From: Flavobacterium sp. SCGC AAA160-P02
Lineage (GTDB): Bacteria > Bacteroidota > Bacteroidia > Flavobacteriales > Flavobacteriaceae
Length of the DNA: 64,000 nt
NCBI GenBank assembly: GCA_000383355.1
Contig: KB911094.1
Span: 1 to 64,000 of the forward strand
Direction of reading: 5' to 3'
Shown here: one piece after another, positions 47,466 to 56,950 of the stretch
Layout: every line of letters begins with the position of its first letter
Numbering within the stretch: position 1 is the stretch's first letter
Translations under genes and position numbers: made by a program
The notes under the pieces: generated by a model
The model's database searches: none
The model's input: the letters and a program-made list of their open reading frames with translations, nothing else
What the model was told of the DNA's origin: nothing

Positions 47466-48896
47466 TTAAAGTTTTACAGGAGTATTGCTGTAAAGGTATT
47501 TATCCATTAAATAAATTAAGCTAGTCATGGAGGCACTTCCTAATTCTAGTTCACGTTTATTTACTTTGTCAAAGGTATCTGTACTTGTGTGATGATAATC
47601 AAAGTAGCGCTGGCTGTCTGGCCTGTAGCCAACCAAGGTTACTCCTTCTCCTTTTAAAGGAGAAATATCTGCACCACTTCCACCTTTGTCTAGATCATGC
47701 AAGCCATAAGGAGCTAACAGTTTTTTCCAGCTTTGTACCAAAGCAGTATTAGTTTCGTTTGCATCAATTGAAAAACCTCTAGGGGTATGACCACCTGCAT
47801 CAGATTCTATACCACCAATATGATTTTCATTGTTCATTTTTGACATTTCTGCATATTTTTTTGCACCACGAGTTCCATTTTCTTCATTCATGAAAAACAC
47901 TACGCGAAGGGTATTTTTTAGTTTGATGTTATTTTTTTTAACTAGGTAAGCAACTTCTAGAGATTGTACAATTCCTGTTCCATCATCATGAGCTCCATCT
48001 CCTAAATCCCAAGAATCTAAATGGCCGCCAACTACCATAATATTTTCAGGAGTTTCAGAACCTCTAATTTCACCAACTACATTAAAAGAAGGCGCATCTG
48101 GTAGCGTTTCACACTGTTGTTTGAAATAGAATTTTAATGATGGATTGTTTTTTAAATCGGCACTTAAAATGCTGGCAGCTCTAGAGCTAATAGCAGCAGT
48201 TGGAATATATTTTTCTTTTGGTAAATCTCCGTAAGACATGGTTCCTGTATGAGGATAATCATCTAAGCCATTAGTCATAGATCTAACAATTACAGCTTTT
48301 GCTCCATATTTACCACATACAGCTGCTCCTTGAACTCGTTGATCTACACAGCCACCATACGCCTTAAATGTGTTGATTAATGTATTGTCAAAAGGACGGT
48401 TAAAAAAAACAATTTTACCTTCCATTTTAGTTCCTAACTCTTCTGCTTCCTCTAAACTTTTTACTTCAATAACTTCTGCGGTAACTCCGTCTTTTGGTGT
48501 AGCTACAGAAAATCCTAGGGCACAAATAGGAACGTCTTTTTGCTGTCCGTTTATGCTGTAGTTTGCAACTTCTTTAGAGCCTCTAACCCAGTGTGGCACC
48601 ATTACAGGTTGTAGCCAAACAGAATCTAAACCAACTTCTTTCATTAAAGCCTCTCCCCATTCTACTGCTTTTTGAGCTTCTGGAGAGCCAGAAAGTCTTC
48701 CGCCAACATTGGATGTTAAATCACGCAACCATTCGTACGATTTTCCATCTGTTAATGCAGCATCAAAAAATTGTTTGATGTTGGTAGCATCTACTTTTTC
48801 TTGATTAGACAATTGTAATGAAGGCTCTGTTGAAGGTTTTTTGGGATTGCATCCAAAGACCATGCAAAGGGCTATTAAAAAAGTAATATTTTTCAT
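47466..48896 (-). CDS. M28-family metallopeptidase lipoprotein
   Basis: 476 aa. A lipoprotein signal ends VFGC (Cys 16). The zinc aminopeptidase/carboxypeptidase domain has GGHLDSWDLGDGAHDDGTG (His, Asp), FFMNEENGTRG (catalytic Glu pair), ESDAGG and the late YHHTSTDTFDKV (His). A protease-associated insertion with ICALGFSVATPKDG precedes it. It resembles plasma glutamate carboxypeptidase-like M28 members that cleave dipeptides or N-terminal residues. It is the first gene of the M28-DoxX-amidohydrolase unit, suggesting stepwise degradation of peptides or acyl-amino acids in the envelope. Confidence 0.91.
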   Translation of the reverse strand: MKNITFLIALCMVFGCNPKKPSTEPSLQLSNQEKVDATNIKQFFDAALTDGKSYEWLRDLTSNVGGRLSGSPEAQKAVEWGEALMKEVGLDSVWLQPVMVPHWVRGSKEVANYSINGQQKDVPICALGFSVATPKDGVTAEVIEVKSLEEAEELGTKMEGKIVFFNRPFDNTLINTFKAYGGCVDQRVQGAAVCGKYGAKAVIVRSMTNGLDDYPHTGTMSYGDLPKEKYIPTAAISSRAASILSADLKNNPSLKFYFKQQCETLPDAPSFNVVGEIRGSETPENIMVVGGHLDSWDLGDGAHDDGTGIVQSLEVAYLVKKNNIKLKNTLRVVFFMNEENGTRGAKKYAEMSKMNNENHIGGIESDAGGHTPRGFSIDANETNTALVQSWKKLLAPYGLHDLDKGGSGADISPLKGEGVTLVGYRPDSQRYFDYHHTSTDTFDKVNKRELELGSASMTSLIYLMDKYLYSNTPVKL

Positions 48897-48985
48897 GTGT
48901 ATTCTTAAATTTATGAAGTGTCTAAATTTACGTAAAGTTTTGATTACAATTTACATAAAATTAGTTTAGTGATAGAACACTAGCT

Positions 48986-50752
48986 TCAAAAATCAAATTT
49001 ATATGTAATTCCTGCAAGCGCTTGAAAACCTTGAACATTAAAATTAGCATACCGTTCGTAATCGGTTCCTAAAATATTGTTTAGTTTAATAAATGCACTA
49101 AAAAAATCACTAAAATGATACCCTCCGTTTAGATTGATATCTGCAAAGGCTTCTAAAGATTGAATATTTGAAATTGTTGATGGAAACGTTCCGTTGTAGT
49201 TAACGTCTAATCGTTCACCAACAAAGAAAATGTTTGCGTTAGCATACCATTTGTCATTCTTGTATTTTCCAAAAATAGCTCCTTCTAGTTTGGGTAAATT
49301 CCAAGCCTCTTGTTGAAAGGTTGTTGTATATGAATTTGATTGTATGTTTGCTCCAATGACTACTTTTTTAGTAGCAGCAATTTCTATTTCTCCAAAAATT
49401 GACAATGTACTAATGTCATCATAAAAAACATTAAAAGAGTTTCCGTATTCATACCCTAATAATGAAGTAGTAGCATTAAAAACACCATTAGATTTAGAAT
49501 TATTTCTCACAAATAAAGCATGGTCTTCATCACTTTTATAACTCGCCTTAAGGTTGAAGCTTATGTTAGAAGAAACGGTCCCGGTAATTCCTCCAAACAC
49601 CTTGTATTGTTCATTGGTTTGTGTTAAGAAAAGGGTAGGGGAAACAAAAGGATTTTGCTCGCTAAAACTTTGAAAAGAATTCATGTGAAGATCTCCACCA
49701 GCCCCTGTATACAAATTAAGTAAACCAGAAATTAACGGATAGCTTATTTCTACATCTGGATAAGCAAGAATGTCTGTTAAACTGTTTTCTATATCTGAGG
49801 TTAGGTATATTTTTGTTCCTAATTTAATGTTCAGTTTATTCCAATTCATTCTGTAAATTGGGTGAATTTCTACATTAAAAAAACGGTAGTTACTAGTTGC
49901 CTCGTTCAGGTAGTTTTGTTGAAACTCACCTTGTAAGTAATGAATACTTGTTTGAAGTTCTAAATCTCTGAGGTTTCTATTAATTTTAGCTAAAGGAAAA
50001 TTAAAACTTGGTTTCAGTGAAAAGCCAATTTCTTTACTGCCAAATAGATCATCAAAAAGACTTAATGATGTCTTAATGGTGCTAAAATAAGAATCTTCAA
50101 AAATAAGCTCACCTTCTAGTTCATAGAAACCGTAGGCTTGTTTTTCTGCGATTTTTCCGATAGATTCGTCATCAAAAGTAATGGCAGGCAATCCGTACCA
50201 GTTGTATTTTTGTTGTTGCACATTTCCGCCAATTTTCCAAGTAAAATTTCGTACTTCTTTCATATAATACCCTCCAAGATTTAGGGTAGAGTATCCAGTA
50301 TTTAAAGGAGTGTTTTTTATGCCGTTTTCTGAAGATATATATTTTAAATAAACGCCATAATCAGTTTCAAATTTTCTATTTTGATGCAAGAAAACCTCTA
50401 TAAAAGGTGTGGTGTAATTTCCAAAACCAAGGGCTATGTAATTATCAAACAGTCGCTCTTTTATGCCAACATCAATCCCTTTAACTACTCCACTTTTAGG
50501 TACAAATGTAGAGGCTACTGGTGCAGAAAAAATAGCATAGCTAAGCTTTTTCTTTTTGGTATTCTCACTTACTATAATTTTTGGACTTTTCTTTACTTTA
50601 AAAGCATCCGAAATTGTTGGTGTATAGGAGGTTACTATATTAATTACTTCACTAATAGAATCTTTCTTTTTCACTCCTTTTTTTGACTTTTCTTGAGAGA
50701 AAACATGGAGTGTGCTTACCATTAAAATTATTCCTAAAATATAGGTTTTCAT
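48986..50752 (-). CDS. Outer-membrane beta-barrel protein (TonB-receptor-like barrel without plug)
   Basis: 588 aa. A signal peptide ends HVFS-Q (about residue 19), then a lysine-rich segment (KKGVKKKD) and a long series of amphipathic beta strands with alternating aromatic residues, ending in the C-terminal LAGITYKFDF with terminal Phe, typical of outer-membrane barrels. The TonB plug domain is not apparent, so it looks like a porin- or receptor-derived barrel. It starts 5 nt after the giant TPR gene, so the pair is co-translated. An outer-membrane assembly or transport partner role is inference. Confidence 0.83.
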   Translation of the reverse strand: MKTYILGIILMVSTLHVFSQEKSKKGVKKKDSISEVINIVTSYTPTISDAFKVKKSPKIIVSENTKKKKLSYAIFSAPVASTFVPKSGVVKGIDVGIKERLFDNYIALGFGNYTTPFIEVFLHQNRKFETDYGVYLKYISSENGIKNTPLNTGYSTLNLGGYYMKEVRNFTWKIGGNVQQQKYNWYGLPAITFDDESIGKIAEKQAYGFYELEGELIFEDSYFSTIKTSLSLFDDLFGSKEIGFSLKPSFNFPLAKINRNLRDLELQTSIHYLQGEFQQNYLNEATSNYRFFNVEIHPIYRMNWNKLNIKLGTKIYLTSDIENSLTDILAYPDVEISYPLISGLLNLYTGAGGDLHMNSFQSFSEQNPFVSPTLFLTQTNEQYKVFGGITGTVSSNISFNLKASYKSDEDHALFVRNNSKSNGVFNATTSLLGYEYGNSFNVFYDDISTLSIFGEIEIAATKKVVIGANIQSNSYTTTFQQEAWNLPKLEGAIFGKYKNDKWYANANIFFVGERLDVNYNGTFPSTISNIQSLEAFADINLNGGYHFSDFFSAFIKLNNILGTDYERYANFNVQGFQALAGITYKFDF

Positions 50753-50757
50753 TGGTC

Positions 50758-53700
50758 TTAATTTTTAGGAGTTATTACAGAATTATTTGTTTTAGCTTCA
50801 TTGAGTTTGATTTTTTTTAATTCGCTTTTAGCATCATTAATAATATCATCAAATTGAGTAAAATTCTTAATGATGTTTTCTAAGATATACGTAGCCTGAT
50901 ACGGATCTGAATCTTCTAACGCATAATAGTTCTTAGCCATGATAATAAAACTTTTTGCCCCCCAGTATTTATAAGTAGAAAAATCTGAGGTAATACTTTG
51001 TATTGTTTTATTAGAAATTTCATACAGTTTTTTCTTATTTGAAAAGTATGCACTGTAGTACAATGCTTCTGCTTTTAACTCTCCATTTGCATTTCTTTCT
51101 ACTTCGGTATAAAACTCTTCCGCCTTTGGCAAGTCTTCTGTTTGAAAGGCTGAGCGAGCAATAATAATTTTCGCATCATACTCTACAATTGCGTCTATTT
51201 TATCTTGCAATAAGATTTTTTCAGCATAGTTAACTGCCTTGTTATATTCTTGTGACTGATAGTACCCTTTCATTAAATTACTTTGCGCATACATAATATT
51301 TAAAGGCAAATTAGCTTCTTGCTCTAGTCTTTCTAGTAATGGAATTGCAGTTGCCCACTGTTCTTTTTCTAATAAAATTTGCGATAGTTTATTAAGAGCT
51401 TCTTCACTAAATTCACTTTGAGGAAGTGCTAAAACATATTGGTAATTTGCAATAGCATCTTCTTCTAAGTTTGTTTTAACTAATAATTGTGCTAGATAGA
51501 AATTAGCTTGTAAAGCATGTAATCCTTTAGGGAACGCTTGTATGTATTTTTTAAATCCTTCAATAGCTTTAGGAATATCGTTAGCTAAGAATTTATTTTC
51601 AGCAGACTCATAGGTTGTTTTATCTAGTTCTGCGTCTGTAATATTTACAAAGCTAATTCCTTTTACCCAAATAGCATATTCGTCTACAGTTCCAAGATCT
51701 ACATACACATTTTTTGCATTGGTAACTGCTTCTTTTGCCTCTGAAGAGTTTGGATATTTAGCAACAATTTCTTGATAGTTTTTTAATGCTTTTGTGTTTT
51801 CATTATCATTGTAAAACAATAGCCCATCTCTTAATAAAGCTCTGGCAGTGTAGGAGCTTTTTGGGAAATTTTGAAATAATTTTTTGTAAGCTATATGAGC
51901 ATTTTTTGTGTCTTTCTGAGCAGAGTAGGTATTTCCTAATTGAAACAAGGCATCGTCTCTAAAATTTGATAATTCAAAATTAGTTAGCAAATTTTCTAAT
52001 TCACGTATTTTGGCGTTGTTCTTTTCTAGGAACCCATAGCTCATTGCCATTTGGTACTGAGCATAATCTGCACTCGCACCATATTGATCAACTACTTTTT
52101 TGTAGGCTTCAATAGATTTGCGATACTCTTTGGTGGCAAAAAAACTATCTCCCATTCGTATTATAGCATCATCAATCATCGCCATATCATCATTTTTTGT
52201 ATTGATGAAGTTTTGAAATTCTTTTGCTGCGGTTGTATATTCTTTTAATTTAAAATAACTATATCCAATGTTATAATCAATTAGTTGGTATTCTTCAATT
52301 TCTTTTGAAGTTGTTTTTTTGAAGTTGATAAACTCATCTAAACCTGTTTGAAAATTTCCTAATCTATAATTTGTTTCGGCACTCCAATAAATAGCTATTG
52401 CCTTGATAGTTGCTTCTGTAGCTTTTTTTCCTTCTTGAAAATAAGGAAGCGCTTCTGTTAGCTTATTTAGGTTAAATAACTGAATAGCTCTGTAGTATGA
52501 TACCTCATAACTTAGATTTAGATTTTGTTTGCTTTTATTCTTTTCTAAATAATCAAGAGCTCCTTGGTAATCTTGTTGGTATAAATAAGAGGTTACTACC
52601 AGCCCGTTAATTTCTTCATAGCTAGGAGATTTTGGATATGTTATTAAGAAGTCTTGTAATACTTCTGCAACACTTTTATAGGGGTTGCCCTCTTCGTAAC
52701 TAAGCTTGGCATAGTTTAATGAAGCATCTTCCTTTACTTTAAGATCAAAGTTCATTTCACTGGCACTTTTAAAAGCATTAAGAGCTTCGGGTTTTTTTTC
52801 TAGATAGATATAACATTCACCTAGGTTGTAGTAAGCTTTTTGAGAAACATTATTCTTCTCATCAATAATCTTATTAAAATTATTTACAGCATTTTCAAAA
52901 TTGTTTTGCTTAAAATAAGCATAGCCTAACTGGTAGTAATCTGTATTATTCCACTTCCCCTTTTTGCCTTTATAAACTCTTAAGTAAGAAATTGCATCTT
53001 CATATTTTTTTAGATTGAAATAACTTTCTCCAATAATTTTTGAAATTTCAGAGATATCTTTTGGTTTTGCTTTTTCTAATAGTTTTAAACCAACGTCAAT
53101 ACATTTTTCAAACCTTCCAGCCTTAAAACTGATGTCCAATAAATAATATGTTACTTCACTTTTATAAGCCTCGTCATTGGCAATTTCTTCTAATGTTTTT
53201 TCTGCAACCTCATAATCTTCTTGCTTATAAGAGATATACCCGAAGTAATAACGAGAATCATTTCCATATTTTGGATCATTAATTAAGGCAATAAATTTAT
53301 TTTTTGCTAAGTCTAAATTTCTAGTTGCTAAGAAAGCATAGCCCATTTTAAAATCTAATTCTTTTTTGTTCCCTACAGATAAGGCATCAGGGTTTACTTT
53401 TGAATACCATTTTAAGGCATATGCTGCTTTTTTATTAGCAAAATAATAATTACCAACAGTAAAATAAGCCTTGTCTTTTTTTCTGCTATTAGGGTAGTTG
53501 TCTACAAAAGTGAGTACTTTTTTATCTGCATCTGTTTGATTTAGGCGTATTGCACACATGGCATCATAGTAATCTGCATCTGCTTTGATACCTGTTTTAT
53601 TATTGGCATCTTCAGAAACTTGCACAAAATATTTTTGAGCTCCTGCATAAGCTTTACTATTAAAAAGTTTTAATGCATGATTGAAATTAGCTTGGGGGTT

Positions 53701-53793
53701 TGTGTTAATTGAAGTTTGCTGCCCGCAAAGTTCAACAGAATGTATAGAAAAAAACAAGATGGTGAGTACTAGGTAAGAAAAGGGCTTTTTCAT
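50758..53793 (-). CDS. 1011-aa secreted TPR-repeat protein
   Basis: A signal peptide (ends ELCG-Q, about residue 25) is followed by a continuous array of tetratricopeptide repeats over nearly the full length. Typical units read YYQLGYAYFKQNNFENAVNNF, ALRDGLLFYNDNENTKALKNYQ and AMYY-type variants. TPR solenoids scaffold protein complexes, so the protein is probably a periplasmic or outer-membrane-associated adaptor. It is coupled (5 nt) to the beta-barrel gene downstream. Conserved synteny of this pair next to ftsE is my impression of flavobacterial genomes, not checked here. Confidence 0.87.
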   Translation of the reverse strand: MKKPFSYLVLTILFFSIHSVELCGQQTSINTNPQANFNHALKLFNSKAYAGAQKYFVQVSEDANNKTGIKADADYYDAMCAIRLNQTDADKKVLTFVDNYPNSRKKDKAYFTVGNYYFANKKAAYALKWYSKVNPDALSVGNKKELDFKMGYAFLATRNLDLAKNKFIALINDPKYGNDSRYYFGYISYKQEDYEVAEKTLEEIANDEAYKSEVTYYLLDISFKAGRFEKCIDVGLKLLEKAKPKDISEISKIIGESYFNLKKYEDAISYLRVYKGKKGKWNNTDYYQLGYAYFKQNNFENAVNNFNKIIDEKNNVSQKAYYNLGECYIYLEKKPEALNAFKSASEMNFDLKVKEDASLNYAKLSYEEGNPYKSVAEVLQDFLITYPKSPSYEEINGLVVTSYLYQQDYQGALDYLEKNKSKQNLNLSYEVSYYRAIQLFNLNKLTEALPYFQEGKKATEATIKAIAIYWSAETNYRLGNFQTGLDEFINFKKTTSKEIEEYQLIDYNIGYSYFKLKEYTTAAKEFQNFINTKNDDMAMIDDAIIRMGDSFFATKEYRKSIEAYKKVVDQYGASADYAQYQMAMSYGFLEKNNAKIRELENLLTNFELSNFRDDALFQLGNTYSAQKDTKNAHIAYKKLFQNFPKSSYTARALLRDGLLFYNDNENTKALKNYQEIVAKYPNSSEAKEAVTNAKNVYVDLGTVDEYAIWVKGISFVNITDAELDKTTYESAENKFLANDIPKAIEGFKKYIQAFPKGLHALQANFYLAQLLVKTNLEEDAIANYQYVLALPQSEFSEEALNKLSQILLEKEQWATAIPLLERLEQEANLPLNIMYAQSNLMKGYYQSQEYNKAVNYAEKILLQDKIDAIVEYDAKIIIARSAFQTEDLPKAEEFYTEVERNANGELKAEALYYSAYFSNKKKLYEISNKTIQSITSDFSTYKYWGAKSFIIMAKNYYALEDSDPYQATYILENIIKNFTQFDDIINDAKSELKKIKLNEAKTNNSVITPKN

Positions 53794-53953
53794 TGGTGGT
53801 TTTTTACTATGTAAAACTAATAACGTACAAATTCTTTTTTTGTTGGGTTTGTGATCTTAAAATTGTTTAAATGATACCCAAAAATAGCAATTGATTTTAT
53901 GTTATTCATCATTTAGACCTACAAATAGACTAAAATCTATCCAAAAAATTATG

Positions 53954-53961
53954 TAGGTTTG
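53954..53961 (+). promoter_or_regulatory. Putative -7 element TAGGTTTG for ftsE
   Basis: An exact TAnnTTTG match 16 nt upstream of the ftsE ATG, in the 184-nt divergent space between the TPR gene and ftsE. No clear -33 box. Confidence 0.45.
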
Positions 53962-53977
53962 TATAAAGACCAATTTC

Positions 53978-54664
53978 ATGGAAAATTCAATATTACATTT
54001 AGACAATGCAGATATCTATCAACGAGATAATTTGGTGTTGTCTAAAGTGAATTTGACAATCAACAAAGGAGATTTTTTTTATTTGATAGGGAAGACAGGT
54101 AGCGGAAAAAGCAGCTTAATGAAAACCTTTTATGGAGATTTAAAGCTTCAAAGAGGCGCTGGTTCTATAGTTGGTTTTGATCTTAAAAAATTAAAAGATA
54201 AGGAGATTCCTTTTCTTAGAAGAAAAATTGGAATTGTGTTTCAAGACTTTAAATTATTAAATGATAGAACCGTATTTGACAACCTTTTATTTGTTTTAAA
54301 AGCTACAGGTTGGAAAGATAAAGCAGCTATGAAAGCTAAAATAGAAGAGGTACTTGATGATGTGGGGATGAAAACAAAATATTATAAGAATCCCTATGAA
54401 TTGTCTGGAGGAGAGCAACAAAGAGTTGCAATTGCTAGAGCGCTATTAAACGATCCAGATTTAATTTTAGCAGATGAACCAACCGGAAACTTAGATCCAA
54501 AAACCTCTCTAGAGGTTATGGACTTATTAAATAAAATTCACCAAAGTGGAAAAAGTATCTTAATGGCCACCCATGATTATGCCTTAATAGTAAAATTTAA
54601 ACAAAAAACAATTAAATGTGAAGGTGGAGAATTATTTGAAGTTGTAGCACAAACTAGTTCTTAA
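53978..54664 (+). CDS. ftsE: Cell-division ATP-binding protein FtsE
   Basis: 228 aa ABC ATPase. Walker A is GKTGSGKSS (residues 38-46), the signature LSGGEQQRVAIARA, Walker B LILADEPTGNLD and the H-loop ATHDY. With FtsX it regulates peptidoglycan hydrolases at the division septum. The family call rests on IGIVFQDFKLLNDRTVFDNL, which is strongly FtsE-like. No ftsX lies next to it in this window, which is common in Bacteroidota. Its 3' end overlaps the convergent glycosyltransferase gene by 11 nt. Confidence 0.9.
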   Translation: MENSILHLDNADIYQRDNLVLSKVNLTINKGDFFYLIGKTGSGKSSLMKTFYGDLKLQRGAGSIVGFDLKKLKDKEIPFLRRKIGIVFQDFKLLNDRTVFDNLLFVLKATGWKDKAAMKAKIEEVLDDVGMKTKYYKNPYELSGGEQQRVAIARALLNDPDLILADEPTGNLDPKTSLEVMDLLNKIHQSGKSILMATHDYALIVKFKQKTIKCEGGELFEVVAQTSS

Positions 54665-55772
54665 AAATAAGATTAATTATTTTTTTTGCATTGTTTTTTG
54701 AATCAAAACTTTCTAATAATTTTTTACGATCTTCTACAAATGAAACCTCAAAATCTTGTTTGAATAAGTTGGCTGTTTTTGATAAAAATTCGGCCTTTGT
54801 ATTGGCTTTTTCACAAAGCGTTTCTAAGCCTGTTTCATTAACCATATAGTCATTCGCAATTACAAATTTCCCTTGGCGTAAGGTGTTTAGAAGTTTTAGT
54901 TTGATTCCTGTATTTTGAAAGGTAGGAAGTGCATTTATGTGTGCATTTTCAAATAATGTATTTAATTCGTTCTCATCAGTTAAAGAATTAAATGTTATGT
55001 TTTCATGTTTTAAAACCTCTGCTATAACTTCTGTATTTTTATAGTTACTAGCAATCACTAATTGATAATCAGTTTCTTTATAAACATCAATTAAAAATAA
55101 GGCAGCTTTTACGTTTTCTGATACTAAAAGGTGTCCATGGTATAAAATAAAATTTCCTCTTGGTTGTATGCTTGTATGTTTTTCAGTATCATGAAATGCA
55201 GGGATATATACACATTTGTCTCCATATTTATTCTTAAAATATACTTGTTCAGTAGGTGAAATTGAAAAGACACCTTGCATTTTTTTTAAAATTTCCTCAT
55301 ACCTCATTAACTTCTTAGATTCTCTTCTGAAAAAAGTACGTTTAAAAGCATTAGATTCGCTTTTTTCTAAGCCTTTGTAAAAACGATGTTCTATATTATG
55401 AGCTCTTAAATAGATGTTTCGATCTTTAAGACTGTCTTTTAGAACAGGTAGAGTTGTGTGTAATCCTTCAAAAAGAATAGGATAACAGTTTTTGTTTAAG
55501 TTGGCTATTAATAAATTACTTCCTCTACTTTTAACAATAAAAGGAGTTTTAGAAAAAAAACTTTTTACAAATGAGTTTCTTGGGTAGTAGAAAACTTCTT
55601 TGCAATACTTTTTAAGTTCTACTTGTTCTCCTTTGCCATATTCAAATACATGGAGGTAAATTATAACGCCAAGATGATGCAATGCTTTTAACTTATAAAA
55701 CACATCTATAACTCCTCCATAATTTGTGGGGTAAGGAACATCAAAAGAAATTATGTGAAGTTTATTTGTCAA
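54654..55772 (-). CDS. Glycosyltransferase (GT4-like)
   Basis: 372 aa. The N-terminal Rossmann half begins IISFDVPYPTNYGGVIDVFYKL, the typical GT4 donor-independent start; the C-terminal half has NFILYHGHLLVSENVKAALFLID and NTGIKLKLLNTLRQGKFVIAN, resembling the nucleotide-sugar-binding region. The EX7E pair is not sharply defined. It likely adds a sugar to a surface polysaccharide. It overlaps the upstream glycosyltransferase gene by 11 nt (two-gene unit). Confidence 0.84.
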   Translation of the reverse strand: MTNKLHIISFDVPYPTNYGGVIDVFYKLKALHHLGVIIYLHVFEYGKGEQVELKKYCKEVFYYPRNSFVKSFFSKTPFIVKSRGSNLLIANLNKNCYPILFEGLHTTLPVLKDSLKDRNIYLRAHNIEHRFYKGLEKSESNAFKRTFFRRESKKLMRYEEILKKMQGVFSISPTEQVYFKNKYGDKCVYIPAFHDTEKHTSIQPRGNFILYHGHLLVSENVKAALFLIDVYKETDYQLVIASNYKNTEVIAEVLKHENITFNSLTDENELNTLFENAHINALPTFQNTGIKLKLLNTLRQGKFVIANDYMVNETGLETLCEKANTKAEFLSKTANLFKQDFEVSFVEDRKKLLESFDSKNNAKKIINLIFKN

Positions 55773-56850
55773 GTTTAGAGAAAATTGAAATTAGTTTTTC
55801 TTTTTCTTTAGACCAATTTAGTTCTTTCTTAGCTGTTTTTAACTCTTTCTCATAACTAATGTTAGTCATATTTATAATTGTCTTGGCAAGTGTTTTAGGG
55901 GTTCTTTCGATTAGTATTTCTCCAATGGGGTGTTTTTTAATGAGGCTTCTCATTTCTGGAAGATCAGCAACAATTACAGGAACATTGGCATGTAGATAAT
56001 CAAATATTTTATTAGGAAGAGCATACCTGTAATTTAACCCTAGATCTTCTTCTAAACTCATGCCAATTGTTGCATTTGGAGTTAGCTCTTTTAATTCTTC
56101 TGGTGTTTTTTTACCAAGAAATTTCACCTTATTATGTAAAGAAAGATTACTTACTTTTTCTTTTAATTGTGCTATAATATCACCATCTCCAATAATTACA
56201 AATATGTATTCTTCAAGAAGCGGCATTGTTTCTATCATTAGTTCTATGCCTCTGCCAATATTTACAGACCCTTGGTATAGTATTACTTTTTTTCCTTCGG
56301 CATTTATTTCAAAGTTTTTTTGATTTATGTGTTCAATTTTTGGAATATTTCTTATAACTATTGCAGAAATTCCATATAAATTTTGATAATGTTTTTTTAT
56401 GGAATCACTAACAGTTATGACAGTTTGCAGCTTCGGAATAATTGTTTTTTCTAATAACAACCAAACTTTTTTTACTTGTTGTTTGTTTACTAATTCTGGT
56501 ATTTCAGAGAATAATTCATGACTATCAAAAACTATTTTTTTATTTTGAAGTTTACCTATTATATAATTAGGCAACAGGGTGTCTAAATCATTTGAAAATA
56601 ATAAATCTTTTTTGGTAAATAATAGAAATATAAACAAACGTATATTGAATTCTGCATAAAATAAAAAGCCTTTATTAAAAAGTAATCGAAACCTAATTGT
56701 CTTGTAATTTCTTTGAATAGGAAGACTTTTTTTTAGTTTTCTACCTACCAAAAGAACATCATATCCAATTTCAGATAAAACTTCACAAGTTTTTTCAACA
56801 CGTTGATCAGTTGTTAAATCGTTTGTTACAGAAATTAGTATTCTTTTCAA
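55762..56850 (-). CDS. Glycosyltransferase family 1/4
   Basis: 362 aa. ILISVTNDLTTDQRVEKTCEVL at the N-terminus is typical of flavobacterial GT4 proteins. VILYQGSVNIGRGIELMIETM and FVIIGDGD show the nucleotide-sugar domain. The NATIGMSLEEDLGLNYRYALPNKIFDYLHANVPVIV region carries the acidic pair. Cytoplasmic, probably surface glycan synthesis; the acceptor is unknown. First gene of the two-gene unit with the following glycosyltransferase. Confidence 0.88.
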   Translation of the reverse strand: MKRILISVTNDLTTDQRVEKTCEVLSEIGYDVLLVGRKLKKSLPIQRNYKTIRFRLLFNKGFLFYAEFNIRLFIFLLFTKKDLLFSNDLDTLLPNYIIGKLQNKKIVFDSHELFSEIPELVNKQQVKKVWLLLEKTIIPKLQTVITVSDSIKKHYQNLYGISAIVIRNIPKIEHINQKNFEINAEGKKVILYQGSVNIGRGIELMIETMPLLEEYIFVIIGDGDIIAQLKEKVSNLSLHNKVKFLGKKTPEELKELTPNATIGMSLEEDLGLNYRYALPNKIFDYLHANVPVIVADLPEMRSLIKKHPIGEILIERTPKTLAKTIINMTNISYEKELKTAKKELNWSKEKEKLISIFSKLDK

Positions 56851-56950
56851 CTCATTTTATTTAGTTAGGTAATATATAAAAAACTAGGTAGCTTACTAAA
56901 ATTCATGTTTTTTCCAATAAAAAAGGTTAAGAAAGTACTAGTTAAAAAAT

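Noticed and set aside
54654..54664. 11-nt tail-to-tail overlap of ftsE and the glycosyltransferase as a frameshift or truncation sign
   Set aside because: Both proteins have normal ends for their families; short convergent overlaps are common.
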